Shown in pieces: positions 25,101 through 35,040 of a stretch of 64,000 nt of DNA (the first letter of the stretch is position 1; every line of letters starts with the position of its first letter). The notes below the pieces were generated by a model that saw only the letters and a list, made by a program, of their open reading frames with translations, was not told where the DNA came from and ran no database searches. Location of the stretch: NCBI GenBank assembly GCA_014281115.1, contig JACONQ010000015.1, forward strand, positions 1,054,001 to 1,118,000, read 5' to 3'. Source of the stretch: Laburnicola sp. R22_1. Its lineage: Eukaryota > Ascomycota > Dothideomycetes > Pleosporales > Didymosphaeriaceae. A program made the position numbers and the translations under genes.

Positions 25101-26985
25101 TAATACGTACCCCTTCACTGTGATTCACTATGTGCTCTAGTGCCTAAGGGCCTAGGTGGCCTAGTCGTTTATGCTATGTGATGGCGTTCACCTTCTGCGC
25201 TTGTTGTGCGGTGCGCGAGGTAAATTTGTGTGTAGCGTACGTACTATTAATTGTGGTACAAGTTAATTTTGATGTTGGTATAAACTCCAGTACCTATTAA
25301 TCGTAGATTTCTTAGAGTTTGGCTAGGATTGTATTATCTTGTCTCCTAATTGTTGTTGGGTCTAACTTAGTGTCCTACTAGAGGCCTTGCCTTTAGAGTA
25401 ATTGGAAGGACACTAGGTTGCAAAGTAGACTAGGATAGTAGGCAACGTTGTCTAACCTTACTAAGCAATTTCCCTCCTTACTCTTAACGTAAAGATGGAC
25501 ACTCCTATATCCCCTTATCCATACTTATAATAATCCCGCCCATACAAAGTCTCCTAGCGACAGTGGTCGCTATAAGACAAAGCGATTAATGTTATTAAAA
25601 ATATAGCAGGTTGTGCTAGAATTAAGGATCGCGAAGTTACGTAGTAGGTATATGTTTAGGTCTAAGTAGTAGGAGGCTGCAATAGCATTAAAGCTCGCTA
25701 AGAGGACAGTGATCTGTCTACTATCTAGTCATTCATCGTTAGTAATCTCAGTAATTTAAGTTAGAGTAGGGGTCTTTAATTGTTTAATCTTTAGTGTCTG
25801 TGACTTTTAACGCTTTACGGATCTCATGCGCTCTATAAGCATAGGGTTATTCTCTAACCTATATATTATAACTGCCTCTATAGCAGGCTTTAGTTTAAAC
25901 TATTTAGGTAGTTTGTTGGGGAATGCGTAAAAGCAGTCTTTCAGACTATGGCGTTGTTCACAAGCAGGGCACTTGGGGTTTGATCCCTCTTGGCCTCCAA
26001 CTGCCGTTAGCTCATCGTCGGTGACTCGTACGGACTGCTTGGATTTGGCTTTAGGGCCAGCTTTATTAGCGCGTGATCTGCCTCGCTTGGGTGATACTGC
26101 TTCATCCACAGGTTGGGCGTCCCCAGCTGCGGCCTAGGTGGTTACACCACTATTAGCGAGAGATAGTCCTGCAATAGCAAAGGCGCCCCTTTGTTTACCC
26201 TTAATTGGGTGCTATATTACTATTTGTTCTTAGAAGAGTTTTACTATCTCTTTTCTATTAATAGTCTTGTCCTTACTTCTGTGTTGCAGGAAGGTTGTAA
26301 CCTATTAAGATGCGACATTAGTAACCGCTTTTATAAAATCTTGTTTAACTAAGTCTAGCTTCTAAAGCTCTAACACACAATTGTACTTAGCTTCTATAGC
26401 CGCATAATTGTACTTAGCGAGCCAGGTGTACTATAAACCAACTAATCTTATTAGTTTAAGAGCGTTTTAGTACCTAATTCTTGCTCTTCTTTGTTTATTG
26501 TGTTAGTTAACCCTAACTATTTTTGTGAGGTTCTTAATCTATTGTCTAATTAATTTACCTAGAGTGCAGCAATTGGACTGTAAATGTGCCAAGGTGGTGG
26601 TTTGAATAAGAATAACTAGCTTATCTAGGTTCTCCTTCTCCTGTTCGTACTTTCGATCTAGGAGCTTGTAGATTTCGAGTTAATTCTTATAGAAATCGGT
26701 ATCGATTTTGTACGCCTTTTCGCCAGCCGGCGATAGGTGCGATAGTAGCGATAGACGGGCGTTGTTGGTGTTTCTGTTGACGAAAGCGGGAGCTGGTTGA
26801 TAGGCACCAATATTTGGTGCGACTAGCATAACCAGTTCTACTATTAGTTTATTGTTGAGGGATAGGTCAATAAAATCCTATGCTTTTAACAACTGGGCTT
26901 AGGCATTAATTTGCCTTAGCTATGGTGTGTAGTTCAAGTAATTAGTTAGGATCACTATAGGATCCCTAAGTGTTAATAGAGACAT
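22130..26985 (-). pseudogene. Copia gag-pol polyprotein, degraded
   Basis: The start ATG is at 26985, 37 bp inside the 5' LTR (MSLLTLRDPIVIL). The frame is readable with TAG/TAA interruptions. The gag knuckle is near 25900-25960 (CPACEQRH then DC). Integrase zinc residues lie near 25060-25180. RT lies near 23180-23400, with LHKALYGLRISPLL and FFYVDNLIIAYSKD, where the last Asp of the usual YVDD box reads Asn (GAC to AAC, RIP-like). GLILYAAVTTRPDIAF near 22900 and an RNase H-like end (near 22300) follow. Domain order (integrase before RT) is that of Copia. It is non-functional because of multiple stops. Confidence 0.88.
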
Positions 26986-27021
26986 GATTTTTGGTTTGGT
27001 TGAGGCAGTAAGACTTTTAAT

Positions 27022-27339
27022 TGTCAGATACGTAAGTATCTTTAATGAGATGAGATGAAAGTGATGGATTTGATAATGAATTGATTGTCGAGTGATCTCT
27101 GTCGGAGAAGCTCAGCTATCGTACGCAATATCTATCTAGCGCTAATACGCACTAGTAATAGTGCGGAGTAGTGTAATAGTAGTACGCCAGTCTCCTTTGT
27201 GTATTTCACAGTGAAATCACAGTGAAATCACTGTAAGTTACACCAACTGTTGTCATAAGGAGACCATGTGATCGGACGCACGTGACTACTGGATTTTACA
27301 GTGAAATCACAGTGATTTCTAGTGACCTAATATCTGACA
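27022..27339 (-). repeat. Copia 5' LTR
   Basis: 318 bp, better preserved than the left copy; ends in the perfect TATCTGACA. Confidence 0.93.
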
Positions 27340-27344
27340 GTATT

Positions 27345-27362
27345 ATCTGTTGCATTGTAACA
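27345..27362 (-). repeat. Chromovirus 5' LTR, terminal 18 bp
   Basis: ATCTGTTGCATTGTAACA completes the LTR interrupted at 21808 and matches 15071-15088 of the left LTR. It is followed by the outer target duplication CTTTA. Confidence 0.9.
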
Positions 27363-27367
27363 CTTTA

Positions 27368-28150
27368 GCCCTTTATTAGAAATATATTAGAAGATTGTTT
27401 CTATTTTGCGGCTATATATAATATATACTTTCTATTTCTTACTAGCAAAGTAAATATAGAGTATCTACGCTTAATATTACTAATTAACAAAATGCTTATA
27501 GTTAAACTATTATATTACGTAGTTTAATAGAGCTTTTCTAGCTTATAGGTTAGAAGGATAAGCTTAATTAAGAAATTAATAGCTTTTTAATCTCTTATAG
27601 CAATAAGTATATAAAAGTTTAGAGATATTACGCTGTTATTAATAGAAAAGACTTTATATTCTACTAATATCTAATTGCTAAGTTTAATATTTTAAAGACA
27701 GAGTAAGGAGATAATTAATAGATAGCATACACTTTTGTCTAGAATATCTATAATTTATAGCTTCCTAAGCGCTTCTTAAGGATTTATTCTATTATTAATA
27801 TGCTCTCTACTAACTTGAATTTTAAAGTCTCTCAATAACCTAAACTTTAAATTTAGGATCTAGAACTAGCCTCCTTACGCTTAGGGTTATCCTAATAACT
27901 TAAAGATTATAGCTTAGCTAATAGAGGGATAATACTAGACAGCTAGCTAAGTGTTAACCTAATTACCCTAGAGGCCATAATTAATACTAGGTCCAGCAAC
28001 CCTAAGAAGAAAAAGACAAAGTAACTACTTGCACTTACTATTTACGTTAGGCTTAGCTATATCCCTTGCAATAGGTATTAGGTCGCACGCCACTCTATAG
28101 TAACTGTAAACCTAGTGTATCTGTAGAAGCAGTGAGGGGCATTTAGGGTT
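27368..28150 (+). pseudogene. Degraded plus-strand ORF, unrecognised
   Basis: From about 27565 to 28140 a plus-strand frame is readable with sparse TAG/TAA codons. It contains Leu/Lys-rich segments (for example SNPKKKKTKQLLAL when stops are read through). The chromovirus inserted just upstream, so this is older sequence. The family is not recognised; a transposon protein is likely. Confidence 0.35.
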
Positions 28151-28783
28151 TAGGACTAGTTACTATTGTCGGACACAAGCGGCCGTACTCCTGAATCTGC
28201 AATTTTCTTCTTTCCAGTTCGAATTTTGGTTCCCGCTTCTATGCAATCCAAGTCATGGCATGGCTGCGCATGAAACCTCTCGGCGCTTACCGCATCGTCT
28301 GCACCTCAAGCTCCCAGTGGCAACCACGCACACCCCAGCCCTTCTCTTCCTTGATGCCCCAGAAAGTTCAACCCCTCCCACGTAAGGCCCTGGCCGGAGT
28401 GGGTCGGCCGTCCTCCCTGCTAGCATGATTGAGACGTTCGTCTACTCTTACCAGGGCTTAAGCGGTGAATCTTCACTAATTAGGGCTCGAAGCTTCGCTG
28501 CAGCAAATTGGCAAGCTATATAGCTACCTTGATCCCCGACCTCCTATGCAATAGTAATAATACAAAGTATAGGGTACGATATTATCTCAACATAAACGCT
28601 CCAAGGCCTAAAGGCATGTCAAGCTGGACATTGCATATCCACACTCTTCCGCTTCTAACACCAACGGCAATTGTCGTCCCTGACACCGCAGAGCATGCTA
28701 GTTAATACTTAGCGAGTAGCCACACAAGGTTCTTTAAATTATATGTTATCTATACGCCATCTACGCTTTAAGTTAAGCCTTAA
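28151..28783. other. Border between AT-rich block and gene island
   Basis: Base composition switches to near-balanced at about 28160. No gene is supported. A perfect palindrome CCTTAATATTAAGG lies at 28779-28792. Confidence 0.5.
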
Positions 28784-29130
28784 TATTAAGGATTCTGGAG
28801 TTCTAGATAGGAAGGAAATGGACGTGCAAGTCCTGGAGGAACACTAATCTCAATAGTGCCAATATCCATATAAAGTAATAAGCCAGAGATGTCGAATGAG
28901 ATGCGGTAAAGTGGCTTGCCAATACTGAGCGTCTTGAGGCACTCGCCCCTGCTTGCGTCTCAGATCTTGACTGTGTCGTCGAATGACGCCGATGCGAGTC
29001 GCGCCGAGTTATGCGAGAAGGCGACTGAGTTGACCGGACCGCGATGCCCCTCGAGCGTTGAAAGGCACTCGCCACTGCTCGCGTCCCAGATCTTGACTGT
29101 CGCACTTCCGACCCTAAAGCTCGTTAAACC
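28784..29130 (-). pseudogene. C-terminal remnant of a NACHT-WD40 type protein
   Basis: The minus strand gives one full WD40 repeat plus flanks: TVKIWDASSGECLSTLEGH, then SVAFSHNSARLASASFDD, then TVKI-stop-DASRGECLKTL, followed by a tail (FDISGLLLYMDIGTIEI) like the C-terminus of fungal NACHT-WD40 STAND proteins. The stop replaces the repeat's Trp (TGG to TGA). Upstream of about 29130 the similarity ends abruptly, so NACHT and most repeats are missing. STAND proteins act in heterokaryon incompatibility and innate recognition (family knowledge). This is a relic next to the repeat border. Confidence 0.7.
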
Positions 29131-29201
29131 GCGATCAAGGCCTAGGGCTATCGTCATTACTGCCACATGAACATGAAATCGTTCAAAGCTGTTCTGTCCC
29201 A

Positions 29202-30498
29202 CTATGCGCCGCTCGAGCCTAATGGCTTCCGCCCGTACATCACAACGCTAGGTCGGCGTTAGACGGAGGCATACGATGAGGGAGGAAAATACTTACATCT
29301 CCAGATAGGCATGCACCGCCTTATCCTTCAACCCATTTCTGAACTTGGCCACAAATACCTGTGTTTCCTCTACCGTCCATTTCATGATCTTGGTCAGCAA
29401 GAAAAGCGCCCACCCCTCCGCACCTTGGACGCAGCGCACCAAATTCCACCGTCCAAGCTCCTTCATGTGGGGGTCTGAGCTCCAGCCTCGCGCTGGTAGC
29501 TTGTACCAAGTCTCGTGGAAGTCTTCGAAGCCCGCTTCCTTGATCCAACCTCCCAGCGAATACACATCTCGAAATGGTTTCCCAAACTTCTCCGAAGCTT
29601 GGTGTAACACGTCGCTCCACTGGCTCAAAGCATGATCTGGGGGCAGACTGCCGTCATCAGACTTGAACTGGATGGTAGGTTCCAGTTGGTGGAAATACCC
29701 ACCAGGTGGGAGGTGTTCGTATATCTGGCCGTAAAGGGCGCGCCAATTTGATATGCTGCCGTAGAGGGCACGGGCGTTGATAAAGTCGAAGGTTCCCGGA
29801 CGGGTTGTCCAGGATTCGGTTATGTCGTCGATCTCGAATTTGCAGTTGGGAGGGACAAAGGAGGGTTGAATGGGAGAGAGGTCGATCCCAAGGACTTCGC
29901 CGGTGGGGTGCGCATCGGCCATATCTATGCACCAAATCTTTACGGTGTGAGAAGTTGTAAGCCGGAAGATAGAGCTTTGGGAAGCTTACTCCAGTACCGC
30001 ACCCAAGGTCGAGAATACGTTTTGGGTCATCTGCGCCAGTCAGAAAGGGGAGATGAGGGGAATCGGGAGCTAGTCACCAACGGGGGCCAGATGCAGCTTG
30101 TTATGTAGCATCTGGAGGTACATTTGATGCGTGATGTCCATCATGTCGGCGTGCAGCTCGTCGTTGGGCGCGTAGTATTCGCCCTCGCGAAACTTGTTGT
30201 AGCGGCGGCCATTCTCCCAGCGGTGATTCATGATGGTGCTGGCAATGGACGTGGTGTCGGAGAGGTCGTCCTCGGCATGGCCGTAGGCTGAGTCTGTATC
30301 TTGGTCTGCCTCTTGGTCTGCCTCGATAGGGCTGTTTGGATCGGCGTGTACTGCCTGTGCGCTGAGGCCGGCCGGAGGTGATGCTGGCGCAGAGGGGTCT
30401 TGGGCTGCGGGTGTCGCTGACGGTGGGGTTGACGGTGGGGTTGACGGTGGGGTGGTTATGGGCGGGCTCGCGCTTAACGTGCGGGGCGGCGTGGACAT
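29202..30498 (-). CDS. LaeA-like SAM-dependent methyltransferase (4 exons)
   Basis: Exons join(29202..29247, 29297..29937, 29990..30030, 30078..30498), complement; 382 aa. All three introns (47-52 nt) have GT/AG ends and keep frame; intron 1 has a CTGAC branch site and intron 3 a GTAAGT donor. The N-terminal 100 residues are Pro/Ser/Thr-rich and presumably disordered. The core begins DTDSAYGHAEDD, then RYNKFREGEYYAPNDE. Motif I is RILDLGCGTGIWCIDMAD, spread across intron 2, and GIDLSPIQPSFVPPN follows. It ends with the family's YGRKP motif in the last exon. This is the TAM/LaeA-like methyltransferase family, to which the secondary-metabolism regulator LaeA belongs. Substrate is unknown and many paralogs exist, so orthology to LaeA is not claimed. 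No biosynthetic cluster is adjacent. Confidence 0.88.
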
Positions 30499-31574
30499 CA
30501 AGGCGGCCTTAGCGATGGGGGTATGCAGTATCTGTACTGGCGATTCAATTGGACGTTTCCAGCTCTTCCAGTTTCCGCGGACGGCGAGGCTGTCGGTGAT
30601 ACGGGCCAAGGTCAAAGGCTGCGTCAGTGTCGCGATGTTTGCATGTTCTACAAGAGGCCCTTGGGCAGCGCAGAGGGGATGAACAGTGCCAGGAGAGCCA
30701 GGGAACAAATTCCAGTTAATAGCAATGAATCCATGAAGCGCAGGGCCCGCGAGAGCGTGCCGCTAGACGACGCCGACGGCGCTGAGTGGTGACGTGCACG
30801 GATGAGCCAGAACCTCCAGGGCTGCCTCTAGCCGCGTCTCCATCCCGCATGACTCATGACGGCAGCGAATGCGGGGATGAGTGCCAGGAAATGTGGAGCA
30901 AAATCCGGTGATGTGGCCATGCCCGCAGACAACACGCTATTTGGCCCGTCCGGCGAGTCAGGGAGGGGTAGCGCAATGTCGAGTCGGTGAGAACAGAGGC
31001 TTGTTGGATTGGACTCTGGCAAGAGGCGGCACATAATGTCGCATTCGCTAACGCCATGGCACGGAAATCATTGGACGGTTCTATGCTAATTACCGTAATG
31101 CTGGGAATAACGCCGACGCTAAAATGCAGGCACAGTCCACCTCCAATGTTATTAAATCAAGCCTTCTTCATGCCTCCACCTTCCGCGGCTCCTGGCCAGG
31201 TCAGAGTTGAGCTTTCGTGGCTAATAATTAACCCTCTTTGTACATTAGAAGCTCCATCAAATGGACTGGAGAATAAATTTAAGTACTGCTATTATTTTAC
31301 AAAGGGCCAAGGTACCTCTAAAATCAAAAAATTCGGCTGCACATGGGTGTGTCGGCGTATGCAACCAAAGCCCTGTCTGCGCCAAATAGGTGAGAGCGAC
31401 TTATTTTGGTTTCGATCGGCGTTAGTCATACGACATATCGTACGATGACATTACTATTAGAGCAGTTGCTTGGCTCTCCTCCTAACCCTTAAACTTAGCT
31501 AATTTAACTTTAGTAGCTAATATGAAATATTTACTATATATTTTTATTATTAATATATAGTACTAATTTAATCT
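30499..31574. other. Intergenic, upstream of methyltransferase
   Basis: GC-balanced to about 31450 with no convincing gene; open frames here lack any family signature. AT-rich after 31450. Confidence 0.5.
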
Positions 31575-31680
31575 ACCTAGAGGTGGGATAATAAAGACTT
31601 TTATTTTAACTAATATAAGAAAAGTTTAAGTCTTCTACTTAGTAAATAAAATGTAAGTATTATAAAAAAATAGTTACTAA
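31575..31680 (+). mobile_element. SINE-like repeat, degraded copy
   Basis: CTACCTAGAGGTGGGATAAT and the downstream TTTTATTTTAACTAATATAA and CTACTTAGTAAAT blocks match the family in sense orientation with many transitions. It lies tail to tail with the copy at 31755. Confidence 0.55.
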
Positions 31681-31754
31681 ATTTATAATCTTTTCTAGAT
31701 TAATTATAAAAGAGGTATTTAGTCCTGCTTTATCTAGTTCTATTATAGGTTTAA

Positions 31755-31884
31755 ATTTTTTTGTAATCACATTATCTTTTTACGCTCTTTTTAATTACTA
31801 AGCAGGGGACTCTGCTTTTTTTGTCATATTATTTGAGATGAAAGCCTTTGTCGTCCTACCCTAGGTAGATTTAATTAACGCCAC
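31755..31884 (-). mobile_element. SINE-like repeat, copy C with 13-bp TSD
   Basis: 130 bp flanked by perfect direct repeats ATTATAGGTTTAA at 31742-31754 and 31885-31897. Sense strand is minus: it begins GTGGCGTTAATTAAATC and ends GTGATTACAAAAAAAT. No terminal inverted repeats. Confidence 0.85.
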
Positions 31885-31944
31885 ATTATAGGTTTAATAT
31901 TAAAATTAAACTATTTAGCTTAAAAAGCAAAATTAACTATATAT

Positions 31945-33475
31945 TAAGCACCTTGTGGTAACAAAACCTAGGGGCCAGCGAAGCTCAAAAGGCCCAGGAT
32001 CACTGCAATTCGGTCTCGATACATCCTGGTGAGGTGGAGTTTTCTCGGGCATGAAGCGAATGCCAGTCCCGAAACCGGCGACTCCCATGAGGACGTTGAC
32101 GGCAGTCTTTGGGCGAACATCCATGGATTGATAGCCCATGAAAGAGCCCCAATGTACCGATCAGGAGCGGCCAGATTGTTTGTCGCGGATAGACCTTGCA
32201 CATCATGATGGCGGTGTAGACGCCGACGCCAATACCGGGGACATAGAACAGCAGTTGGAGACCAGCTTTGCCGGCGTCAAAGTTTTCGACCATGGTGAAG
32301 TACACGCCAGCAAAGTAAAAACAGGCGTACAGAGCTGCGCCGGTTGCTGCGGAGATGATATAGACCAGTGTTACGTCCTTTTCGTGGAAAAGCTGGTACG
32401 GCACCACGGGCATGGTTTGCGGAAGCCGTCTGGCAAGATATCGACCTGGCGCCATGTATCTTTGATATACAACGAAGAGCACCAGCAAAAGGGGGCCAGC
32501 AATAAGCGGGATCAGGACCGCTGGTGATGCCCAAGCGTAGGTGGATCCTCCCCAGCTGGTTGCAAGCAGAATCAAGGAGACTCCAGCCACGAAGGTTCCC
32601 GCACCTACAAAGTCAAAGCAGGCTCATCCGCTGAGAAAAGACTGAATGTAAGTCTGGCCAGGCCGCGGACGAGGCAGTGAATATCTGCCCTTTTTGAGAT
32701 CAGGTCGCAAGAATACAATCGTGACAATGCTTATGCCACTCAACACAGACAGGAGCACGAAGACATATCGCCAATGCACGTTTGTCATGTAGCCTCCGAT
32801 CTTCAACTCATTAGTATGAACTCTGCCAACTGCTAGGGATCGTACCAATGGGCCTGTGGCGTACGCGACGCCAATCAAGAAATGAAAGATGCTGGTGTTC
32901 AAGGCTTGCTCCTTCAGAGATACCTTGTCAGCGAGGATGATGAGGGAGCATGTGGACATGCCCGCCGTCCCCACTCCCTGGATTGCTCGACCCAGCACCA
33001 GAACTGGCCAGACTGGGGTGCTCGCGCAAAGAACCCCGCCTAAGGTCATGAGTGCAACGGCAATCTGGAGGGCCGCGTAGCGACCTAAGACGTCCGCCAG
33101 CGGGCCGAAGACAGGCACAAACGCCGAATGATGTTAGAACATGCTGTGATTATTTCAGTGTCTTGGAAACCTGCCTGTGTCCGTGAGTGTGAAGGCTGTG
33201 CCGATCCAACGCAGCTGGTTCAAAGCCTCTATCGCATATCAGGATGCAAATTGATATTCCTCGAACGTATACGTACTGAAGTGAGACGCAATGAATGGCT
33301 GCGCTGTCGCGACGATGGTTAAATCCAAGCTCGCGGTATAGAAGCCGGGCAGCAACAGGAGAAGGAACTCCCATCGTCGCCTCTGGGCCGCCCAGGTCTC
33401 TTTGCTGGGGAATTTGCTGAATCCATCTGTTATAGAGTCGGGCGGACTCTCCTGATCAGACTGTGCTCGCGCCAT
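31945..33475 (-). pseudogene. MFS multidrug-type transporter, decayed
   Basis: DHA-type major facilitator related to the 14-TM drug:H+ antiporters. The start is at 33475 and TM1 reads LPGFYTASLDLTIVATAQPF. The next exon has PVFGPLADVLGRYAALQ, the loop 2-3 signature, and further hydrophobic segments follow. Two TGA codons sit in frame where Trp or another residue is expected (after EEYQFAS and after SFLSG). The intron near 33130 lacks a clear acceptor. From about 32140 down, the conserved segments lie in alternating frames (VNVLMGVAGFGTGIRFMP in one, RDRIAVILGLLSFAGP in another). The sequence ends at the AT-rich patch with the last helices missing. The gene would have exported small molecules across the plasma membrane; it is now inactive. 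Confidence 0.8.
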
Positions 33476-34069
33476 CCTCTTTCAATTTTGTCTTGACCTG
33501 GAATGGAAACCAGTAGCACGTACGGGCTGGCTTTAGTAGGAACGGAGCAGCGACGAGGGTGATGAGAGAGTGGCAACAGTATGGCTCAGCGCGGTTGAGT
33601 GACTAACACACTTTATTGCTGGAAATGCCCACCTATTTATGTTAGGATTGGGCTCAATCCCAGAGCTGTCATTGAACAGGTCACAGCATCCCTCCCGTGC
33701 GGCGCCAAGTATACCGGCATGCATTGGCAGAAACACTCGCGCGAAGATCACAAAAAAAAATCCGGCGTCAGGATGTGATGATGCGTGGACAACTGATAGA
33801 TTCAGTCATTGTTCAGATGCAGATTTGATGATTGGGCTATGCCGATGGCTTGCAGCGCATAGACTTGCCTCGGGAACAACCATAAATGAATGAAAGAAGC
33901 TACGTACGGTTTGGGAACGTAGCACAGACGCTTTCCCTATCCAAAGCTTGCCGCCCACCCATCCATACCCAGGGTATTGTAAACGCAATCAGCAACGCCA
34001 CGCCATCGTCGAGGAACGTACTCAACGCGCACATCCTTACACCATTACGTTGACGCTTCTCTATCATGC
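33476..34069. other. Intergenic
   Basis: No gene supported; short open frames lack family features. Contains the 5' region of the MFS relic. Confidence 0.5.
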
Positions 34070-35035
34070 TCATCCATACAGAACGGCCGGCTTCGACGTA
34101 CTGTCCTCGGCGGCTTCCTCCATAACATGGGTTGCTTCCTCAGCAGCGTGAGGGGGCGCCAATTCACCCCAGTTGAACTTCCATGTTCCATCCGCCTTAA
34201 ACGGAGTCTTGTGGATGAACTTGGAGACGTCCCCCTGCATCTTCAAGAGCTCCAAATATCCAGCAACTTCTGCTAGTATATCCTGCACGTTGACATTGGC
34301 GTCAGCACCGTTGAACTCCGGGATCTCGAGGAGATTGTGCGGTTGGGCTGAGGCTTTCAACGCGGAGTCATCGATGAGAATGGTATTACGCTGGTCGAAA
34401 CGTTTTCCCTGGTCGTAGCCATCCATATTGCGCTGAATATCGTCCGACGCCCAGACGCGTGTGAGATCTTTGTAACACTGGACGTGCCTGGCGTAATGCT
34501 CTGGAGCCAGGCCGAGCGTATTCCTGGCCCAACTAGCGACAAGTTGCTTTTCGTAGCTTCCAAGACCGATCTCGACCAGTGTCTCGACAGTCTCTGGCCT
34601 AGCCGAGGACCAGATCATGACCGCAAAGTTCTGGAATAGATACTCCAGAAATTGCGGGAGAAATGGGCGACACACCATCTTTTTTGGCTTGCTGCGCGCC
34701 TCCGGGCGGTGAAGAACAGTGCCGTTAAGGTCCAGAATAACGAGCTTCAGATCCGGAGGTATCATCACATCTGGGGTGAGGGATGCGCGGTGGAGATAGT
34801 CTGGGGAAGGGAGGGGCGGGGGCAGGTGGATTTTGGGATCTCTGTGCTTGCTCTTTTTGGCCTGCTTCTTCTTTCCTTCATTGGTAGCGGATTCCCTGTG
34901 AGGATTGTTAACTCGCCAGCTCCAGAGTTCATGTGTCTGAGCCGGGTGGGGGGAAACGTACTCAACATCGGGTGGCGGGACAGCACCAGGCGGCTGGTTC
35001 CACGGAGCTTGAGCTAGGCGTAAGGGTCTGGCAGG
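34070..35035 (-). CDS. FCP1-like (NLI-interacting factor) phosphatase-domain protein
   Basis: One frame is open from 35035 to the stop at 34070 (321 codons); its only early ATG (34765) sits inside the first beta strand, so the true start must be in upstream exons. The HAD motif is LVILDLNGTVLHR: the first Asp is present but the second, normally Asp in the DxDx(T/V) signature, is Asn, as in a known subgroup of fungal FCP1-domain proteins. The later conserved motif reads TILIDDSALKASAQPHN. Upstream in frame are Pro-rich and basic stretches (GAVPPPDVEY, KKKQAKKSKHRDPK). The C-terminal tail is acidic. HAD phosphatases of this family dephosphorylate proteins such as RNA polymerase II CTD or lipids; the role of this one is unknown. 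The break between this frame and 35127-35651 is discussed under the repeat. Confidence 0.78.
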   Translation of the reverse strand, partial: PARPLRLAQAPWNQPPGAVPPPDVEYVSPHPAQTHELWSWRVNNPHRESATNEGKKKQAKKSKHRDPKIHLPPPLPSPDYLHRASLTPDVMIPPDLKLVILDLNGTVLHRPEARSKPKKMVCRPFLPQFLEYLFQNFAVMIWSSARPETVETLVEIGLGSYEKQLVASWARNTLGLAPEHYARHVQCYKDLTRVWASDDIQRNMDGYDQGKRFDQRNTILIDDSALKASAQPHNLLEIPEFNGADANVNVQDILAEVAGYLELLKMQGDVSKFIHKTPFKADGTWKFNWGELAPPHAAEEATHVMEEAAEDSTSKPAVLYG

Positions 35036-35040
35036 TTAAC

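Larger units (their letters stand above)
21809..27339 (-). mobile_element. Ty1/Copia retrotransposon, complete, nested in Gypsy LTR
   Basis: 5531 bp with two 318-bp LTRs (21809-22126 and 27022-27339) that begin TGTCAGATA and end TATCTGACA (left copy decayed to CTAACA), so the ends are inverted repeats of each other. The target duplication is GTATT on both sides. A purine-rich tract (AAGGGGGTG on the minus strand) sits directly inside the left LTR, as expected for the plus-strand primer site. Transcription is on the minus strand. The LTRs differ by scattered transitions, so RIP acted after insertion. Confidence 0.95.
14563..27362 (-). mobile_element. Chromovirus (Ty3/Gypsy) with nested Copia insertion
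   Basis: A full-length LTR retrotransposon on the minus strand. The left LTR is 14563-15088 (526 bp). The right LTR is 21301-21808 plus 27345-27362, also 526 bp once the nested Copia element and its 5-bp duplication are removed. The outer target duplication is CTTTA on both sides (14558-14562 and 27363-27367). LTR ends are TGTT...AACA in the better preserved copy. Without the nested element it is about 7.26 kb, a normal length for the group. Order on the minus strand is 5' LTR (right), gag, pol with RT, RNase H, integrase and chromodomain, 3' LTR (left). Confidence 0.92.

Noticed and set aside
28803..29170. Overlapping ORFs in other frames around the WD40 remnant
   Set aside because: Only one minus frame shows WD40 repeat spacing and the NACHT-WD40 tail; the rest are shadows.
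30987..31448. 153-codon plus-strand ORF
   Set aside because: No family signature, composition drifts into AT-rich sequence, no promoter or intron signals.
29202..33475. Secondary-metabolite cluster around the LaeA-like gene and MFS transporter
   Set aside because: No backbone enzyme (PKS, NRPS, terpene synthase) or oxidase is present; the MFS gene is a relic, so adjacency is not evidence of a cluster.
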